Assembly (NCBI GenBank): GCA_026545765.1
Contig: JAIFAC010000125.1
Span: 62,001-126,000, forward strand
Length of the DNA stretch: 64,000 nt
Direction: 5' to 3'
Origin: Plantago major
Taxonomy: Eukaryota > Streptophyta > Magnoliopsida > Lamiales > Plantaginaceae
Made by a program: the position numbers and the translations under genes. Shown here piece by piece: positions 57,629 through 64,000 of this stretch. The notes below the pieces were generated by a model, which saw only the letters and a program-made list of their open reading frames with translations, had not been told where the DNA came from and searched no databases. How positions within the stretch are numbered: position 1 is the first letter of the stretch; each line of letters begins with the position of its first letter.

Positions 57629-60600
57629 TCAACAGTATTTCTGTGGATCAGTCTGCGAATTTCCTATCTCCAAACCTTTTGATGTCATCAGAATAATCAT
57701 AGAGAAGTGTTCTGACGAGCATCTCAGTGTCTCTGGCAAATCCATAAACCTCTTTATAGGTTTTGTAGGATTTTTCGACAAAATGTTTGACCCATATAGT
57801 TTCCCACTTCCGTGCATGCTCTATTCTCGATATCCAAAGCTTGAAGTATTCAGAGATAATCCTCGATATCCGATGTCACCCTTGTATTGATCTTCGCTAG
57901 ATAGAACGATTCATGTGGTTCTACAATGTAGTCTTGCTCTTGTGCTCGTTCTCGTGATATTCGTAATTCGCACATCATCCGCTTTCCATATGGACATTCA
58001 TCGAGAGGTCCTTTCTCATGGCTTCAGCCTTCGACAACTTCAAAATCCAACCAGCTTTAATGTGATCGTGTTGATCAAGGTCTTATCTTTTCTCCATGCC
58101 ATAAGTTGTTTATGGATTCGTTCGAAATCTTGAATTTACCAATAGATGCTTAAGTTCCGTAATCCAATAGCCATTTTTCCGATTGATGCACCAGAGACAG
58201 AGGAATCATTGTCATACTTCACATACTCTATTTTGGCTTCTTCCGCCCGAGTGGAAGTCGACTTTGTCTTTGCTCACCTCACTGCTCCTTCTTTCGTCTT
58301 GAATTCTCTTTGGGTTGTTTTGAAGAACCACCCCGGATAGACTTGGTATTTCCAGAGGGTGTTTTAGCCGCCATGGGCTCGCTTAGCTTTCAATTTTCCT
58401 TTTCGTGAAGAGGAGCTTCATCTTCATCAGCTTCTCATCATCATCAAGATTAAATCTTGTGTGAGTTTTACGCCTTCTTCATCGCCTGTGGACTTGATTT
58501 GACCTTCTTCTTCGTAAGATTCATCAATCCTTTAACTTGTCTTCTCCTCGAGCCTGGTACTTGGAGGTTTCGTGCTATGGCCCTTGTTATCATTTTAGTT
58601 CCTTCAAGAGGTTTCTAGGAAGCAAATACTATTTGCAAAGCACTGCTTGAGGAGGGTTCATTGATTCCGAGTGGTGGCTGGAAGTTTTCATGTTTCTTCT
58701 TCCTTCTCGAGCCTTACCACCTGCATTTCTTCTTGTTTTCTTCTCCTTCTTCCCATTCCCCGACTTTGAGGTCCAGATTTGTACACTCTTTCCCCTTAGT
58801 CATTGTCATCGACCCTTTCATAAAGGAATCTGAGAGACTCAAAATGTCCTTGTAAGAGATTGTAGGCAATGACCAACTTCAAGTTCGCTTGAGCTCGATT
58901 TTGTTTGATAAGTCCATTGTCCTTATCAAGGATCTCGCCAATGGGCCTAGGATGGCATCTCGCTTCCAAAGAAAGGTAACTTGCCTTGAAAGCTTTTTCA
59001 AGAAAAGACGATCATCGCCCTTATCATTCCTGATCTTTCGAGCAATGATTATGCTAGTTGTTCTCTCGAGTGATGAGCTCAAAGAACTTTTTCATTTCGT
59101 AGGGACGGAGGCAATTACTTCCTTGTTCGTGAAGACATCTCCTTTCGTATGAGCCAAGATTGCACTGCTCATGTATTCATTGAGTGGACATTCGCGCTTG
59201 CTGAATATTGTAGGAGCAATCAGCTTCCTTTTCAAGTGAGAAACCGCTAAATGTTCATGGCGGTGCTCGCCAAAGTCTTGTCTTCATCATCCGAGTAATC
59301 ACCAAAGGATCTTCATCCTCTCGACATTTTCATCGATTGTATCGAGTCGAGCAACCATCTCGTAGATTGGTTTCTTCCTTTCTCGAGGAGGATGGTACTT
59401 CTTTTGAAGATGATGCACCTTTAGCATCATGCTTGACTTCGTATACTTCTTCAAGATTTAGTTCTTTGGTGATATCATGCACAACATCCCGTAGCTCTTT
59501 AACCTCGAGTAAGCAATCATTTCTAAGTATTGATCTTGTAGTTGATCAAGCTTGTCTCGATTTAGCTATTTGATCTTCCAGCTTGAAGATGGAGTCGTTG
59601 TTCTTCTTCCAACAGCTTGTCCGAGTTGAGCAGATCTCGCTCGAGTGTTTAATATTTGTCGATTGGTTTATTCGTAAAGCTCAACTACTTGTTCAAGAGT
59701 AACCGGGTGTGTTAGAAGATGGATGAGTAGATTTCGAGGAGATGGAGAAGGAGATTTCGTGAAGTCTTCTCAAGGTGTTTTTCAGAAATGAGGCATCATT
59801 TCAGCTAAATTCCTCCGTCCCCGTGTAGGGGCATCATCATTATCCTTTTGTCTGTGTCATCCTTTTCGTGATGGTCTGGAGGTTCATCAAGTCATTTTCG
59901 CTATCTCTTCCTCATCATCTTCAGATACAAGATTGATCACTTCAGAATAGTGATCTTCCCATTAACCTCTTCTTGTTCGTAAGGTATAAATTGCAAGAGT
60001 TTGGGGTGACCGCTTAAATGCCATTTGTAATCTTGTCTCACCATCCGCCTGCTCAAAGGCTTGTATCAAATCAGGTGCCACTTCCGAGAAACTTATGCAC
60101 AGAGTCGCAACTGGTAATCGCTCGGTAGGAACATTGCATGGATGTATGTCTCCAAGTCAAGAGCTCGTGTCTTCGCTTGGTTGATCTGTGATTCTCAATA
60201 TTTCGTAGAGATCGTAGCACCTTAACCTTTGCCATTTCTTGAAGCATTTAATGTGCTTTAAGTGGTGTGAGCTTTGAAGAAGGGAAGTAGGTCCCTTGTT
60301 TCAACATCGGGAGCCCGCCGACACTTGTTCGAGCTCGAAAGAAAGAGTTTTGAGTGAGCTTCAAAACTTTTATAGATATCCGAGTAGAAGTGTAGTTTAG
60401 TTTCGAGTTACCCGAGTAAGTACTTCTGTGCTCAGAGATTCTGTTCTATCGAGACAATTGGTGTCTCAGATATCTTGTCAGGAGGCGAGACTTGAAAGTC
60501 CGTCCTCATCAACCTTTCTTTCTTGAACTCGAGAATTAACATTATCACAATACTTAGGAAATTTTATCAAGAAAACTTTATGACAAGTCGATATCCGAGA

Positions 60601-63036
60601 GGTCAATTACCTCCATGGGAGGCTCAGATATTTGTCTCTCGAGACCGTGCAGCCTCTCGAATCTTTTCAGTGATGAAGGCCTGATGCCTCATCACTTCCA
60701 TAAAAGTGTGGGATGTCGCAACTCTGTCCCCTTGCACTTCTACTTCTGAGTGAGCATGTGAGTAGAAAGCATTGAATAATTTAGAGAAGACTTTAGTTAA
60801 CCCAAGGTGAAGAATATTTATCATTGATTTTCATATACCTTCATACTGGAAGGCTCAATGATTCGCTCTTCGTAAACCTTGCTTCGGTTTCGGGTTTTCC
60901 GCATTTCTACCTTATCTTCCTCTTTCTCAGTTGGAGCCTGTTAGAAACATTTATTTCAATGATTAAGAACATATACTTATAACTGAAGAAGTGTTATCTT
61001 AAGAATCAATTATTACCTGTGGTACAAGCTCAGATATCTTAAGAGGCGAGGTTGAACCTCCTTCTCAGTTTCTGAGGTAAGCTTTTCAGCTTCCTCTTGT
61101 TTTTATGTTTCTAACTCACCAGAATAAAGAATTTTTATAAATAACAAGATGTACAAGCAAAATTTGCACAAGATAAGAGTTAAACCGGCCTACCACCGAG
61201 TAGTTTCAGTCGATTGGTCTCAAACTTGTGACCTTTCTATACATTGGTCTTCTTGTTCCAAAGATTTCTTCTTTGTTGGAAGTTTCGTACTTCACACCTT
61301 TCCCGAGTATGCAACTCATGCCTCCCCGTTGATCATTCGAGTAGATGTCTCATTGATCCTCTCATCGAGTCGGGGAACCCGCTTTTTGCAGGATTTTCTT
61401 TAGCATACCGTATTGTCGGTAATTCAAATGGAGTTCATTTACCATTTCATCAACCACTTTCGCAGCTGGTTGTTGTGTTTGGTTGTTGTGGTTGTCCGGA
61501 AGCGTAGGATTGGTCAAGAGAATGTTCTTCCGCATTTTTAGATGTGGCATTTTCATCAAGATTCCGCCAAAGACTAAATTACCACTCATCGTGGCTTTTG
61601 AAGTGCGTGAGAAACGCTCCTCGATAATGTGTTTGCACCAACAACCTTTATATAGGTTCAAGAACCTGTGGTGTAGGTTCTTCTTCGATACCTTATTACC
61701 GCTTGTCACATAAAGAACTTTAGCCCTCTTTGTTCTTTTCTAGGACTTGAGAGATGACTAGTTCATCATCTTCATCGCCGAGCTCTCATCAAGATTAGGA
61801 ACCGATTGGTCCATTATTCCTGCGTTTCGCAGATAGGGCTTGTGTTTTTCACCACTTTGGCAAAGATTTATGAGTTCATCGCAGGCTTCGCATTAGTCAC
61901 AACATTTCGAAAGCACTTTCCTTGCCGAGTCTACTTGTTCAAGAGTTGATAACTCTTTGAAGCATTGATGATTTCATCCGCCTTTATCGCCCATCTACAA
62001 TGCCCGCAGATATCTCGAGAATCGACAACCTCTTCGGGTGTGTCTTCCGATTTGCCAGACTTCTTTCTTGAAGTTCTGGCTTCGTCGCAACCTTTCTTCG
62101 ATACCTTTTCGCACTTTCGCTTCTTAGAACCTTTCGAGACCCAAGAACCTTTTTCATCAAGTTTGTATACTCATATTTGTAGAGTAGGTTACCGTCACTA
62201 TTTCAAATTGCCTCTAAGCTCAATGCCAAGCTTCTCCAAAGAAGTAGCATATCTTCGCACTATAGCTCATCGTGGCCTTCGCTCAATAGTCCTTTGGCAA
62301 TCTTAGGCTCAAGCCTCAATTTTCTTCACAAACTTCATGAAGGCGCATTTCCCCAGCTTAAAAGGGTTATCCAAATTTTGTCTTGTCGATTCAAAGAAGA
62401 ACATCATGATCCATCGCTTCGCTTATCCGTCAAGACCTCCTTGTAGACCATCAAAGCATCTCAGAAGAATGCAAGCCAAGACATCCCAAAGAACCATCGA
62501 TGTCCGGTTCGATGTCAAGAAGCTTGAACTCAAGGTGTATCTGATTTTCAAGATCACACACGCCATCGCAGCTTCTTTAACACCTTCAAGGAGTTCATCA
62601 TCTTGGTGTTTATTTCAAAATCCTTTCCAAGATTTTGAAACTCAAACAACTTACGAAGTTGTTAAGTCCGTATGATTTCTTTCTCGATCGAGGTTTTGAT
62701 GTATACTATTTCAAAGGCTTCGTAAACACATGAAATAATCTCGAGTTGTTGTAGAATTCCAACACATCGAGTGATGAAATTCCACTAGGCAGCGTATAGA
62801 AAGCCTTGCTTTGTGCCTTTTCAAGCATGTCAAGAATTAGCTTCGCCTTTGTTCTCTATTCCACCGTGAGGTATTCCTCAACCATGGCACCACCCCAAAT
62901 CATTCTGTGATTTGAAGTCCAATGGTCGATTAAAATCTCCTACCAAATGGTTGTTCATAATAACCAACTCGTGCTTGCTTTCAGCAGCATCAAAGGAGGT
63001 TTGAGATTTCAAAGTGGTTGAACTTTTAGAGGCCAT
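57629..63036 (-). pseudogene. Additional ORF of Sirevirus D, intron-containing long form
   Basis: The ATG (63036-63034) lies just after TATATAAAGAG and starts MASKSSTTLKSQTSFDAAES. The first ~55 codons stay open through HELVIMNNHLVGDFNRP. Next come a domain with PSGISSLDVLEFYNN and IEKEI words, CFDGLQGG-like sequence near 62450, an intron-rich linker (introns near 61180-61130, 61016-60942 and 60822-60745), an acidic block near 59930-59830, a coiled coil near 59640-59460, a basic cluster near 58700-58570, and the C-terminal part ending at 57629. Together with C it gives the best view of the full protein, probably around 1,000 residues or more. No membrane segment is seen. Function unknown. Confidence 0.7.
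60942..61016 (-). other. Short GT-AG intron in the AORF of D
   Basis: On the minus strand it runs from CCACAG|GTAATAATTG to TTTCTAACAG|GCTCCAACTGAG, about 75 bp. C (3' border near 48284) and B (3' border near 33451) keep the same acceptor. Confidence 0.6.
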
Positions 63037-63780
63037 CTCTTTATATAGTGTAGGATTTGAAATTGGTGTTTGAAAGAGATTAGATTCAATTCTTTGCGTA
63101 AAACTTAATCTTGATTTGCGTAGATTGTAGAAGTTTTGCGAGAATCAAGAGAAGGATTTGCTATTTTGTGCAAGACGAGTTATCGGATTAGCAAAAGTGA
63201 TTTCCTATGCCAAAATCCTATATATATAGCAATAATCTCAATGCATAAATACATACAAATTGATTTTGTGTAAGTATCTCGATTTGCAGTAGGCGTGAGC
63301 AAAAGCTAGTTCGCATTAAATGCTTAGTGGGCCATGTCCTAATTTCAATAAATTCACTATTTATCGTGGAATTAATTTCCACCGCATGCATCAATCGCTA
63401 ATTTCATCAAGGGTCACCATTGTTTTTCAAAGAATGATCACAATCAACAAGTGTAATTGTGCCCATTTAATGAATTTTGGCTTATAGCTTTCAATCACGC
63501 TTTGTATGACCAAGAACACACTGCTTGCATCCGAATCGCCTTATACTTAGAATTTTCCAAGTTTTTCATCAAGATAGAAATAATGCGAAGTTTCAAGAGA
63601 GTAGTTGATCGCAGATAGTTATACTATTCTCTTTGTGTTCCCTGCTTATAGAGTGATTCGTATATCCGAGTTCCGCCTGTAGATCTTAAGCTATCTTTTG
63701 CTCTTTAGCCTTTTCACTTCCGGATACCCGCTCCTGCATTTCTTTCTCTCCGATACCCGCTCCATACCTCTTCTCCGGAT
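63037..63780 (-). other. Spacer between pol and AORF of D
   Basis: It has no conserved coding. It includes GGCCCACTAAGCATTTAATG near 63325, shared with E1. Near 63718-63800, three copies of a GAGCGGGTATCSGGAG-like word (minus strand) are spaced about 29-33 bp apart. Confidence 0.6.
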
Positions 63781-64000
63781 GCCCGCTCCAGATACCGAAC
63801 TATTTCACCATCGTAGTTCCATTAGTCCAAGACTATGTCTTAAGGCTAAGAATCTACTTTCTTGTAGTGGCTTAGTGAAGATATCTGCAAGTTCTTCAGT
63901 ACAATCTTGAGTATCTCTATATTACCCTTTTCAACATGGTCTCGGCGAAGTGATGTCTAACATCAATGTGCTTTGTTCGCATGAAATTTAGGATTCTCGT
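63781..64000 (-). pseudogene. pol RNase H C-terminus of D (partial)
   Basis: On the minus strand it reads TKHIDVRHHF (near 63975-63945) and continues in shifted frames as VEKGNIEILK-, LADIFTKPLQESRFL- and LRHSLGL-like sequence. This matches the E1 RNase H end at 13150-13320. It is cut by the window edge. Confidence 0.82.

Larger units (their letters stand above)
55647..64000 (-). mobile_element. Sirevirus-type copia retrotransposon D (3' part, continues past window)
   Basis: On the minus strand the parts are the RNase H end (64000-63780), spacer, AORF (63036-57629), a repeated PPT-like region and a 3' LTR (57238-55647). The 5' half lies beyond the window. It is colinear and closely related to C in inverted orientation. 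Confidence 0.85.

Overview
The window comes from a higher-plant nuclear genome, almost certainly a eudicot. The evidence is several Ty1/copia retrotransposons of the Sirevirus type with the initiator-tRNA-Met primer site, a plant L1-type LINE with a DUF4283-like ORF1 and APE endonuclease, a broken CYP76-type cytochrome P450, a foldback TIR element, a hAT-like MITE and AT-rich intergenic DNA. I see no intact cellular gene. Nearly everything is nested, decayed transposon sequence.

Layout. 1-3679 is intergenic DNA with an LTR-promoter-like remnant and a ~290-bp tandem repeat (about six units, 1760-3345). 3680-18180 is a foldback TIR element that carries a gene-fragment-like insert. It contains a hAT-like MITE with a long (TA)n run and, at 6129-18013, a complete-length Sirevirus (E1) with two ~1.39-kb LTRs, PBS, PPT and a perfect 5-bp target duplication TTAAC. 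18181-21671 is a small island of former genic DNA: a CYP76-like pseudogene (+) interrupted by unrelated sequence, and what looks like the last exon of another gene (-). 21672-31645 is Sirevirus A (-), with its 5' LTR intact, RT fused by deletion to the downstream ORF, and no 3' LTR. 31646-38689 is the 3' half of Sirevirus B (+). 38700-44590 is a decayed LINE (+) split by a ~1.3-kb LTR-like insertion. 46100-52445 is the 3' part of Sirevirus C (+). 52446-55646 is an unexplained, very AT-rich 3.2 kb. 55647-64000 is Sirevirus D (-), which runs off the window inside its RNase H.

The most interesting biology is a large additional ORF between pol and the 3' LTR, present in all five Sireviruses. In A-D it spans about 5 kb, is broken by at least five short GT-AG introns, and has an N-terminal domain recalling 'putative plant transposon protein' regions, a P/E-rich linker, a helical block, an acidic stretch, a coiled coil, a basic NLS-like cluster and a conserved C-terminal motif around GYWILEL. 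In E1 it is a compact ~2.1-kb intronless form. A second striking signal is technical or epigenetic: wherever copies of the TEs can be compared, CAG and CTG in one copy often read as CG or CGT in the other, while the P450 island is free of this. That pattern suggests a base-calling artefact at CHG-methylated cytosines and means many apparent frameshifts here may not be real.
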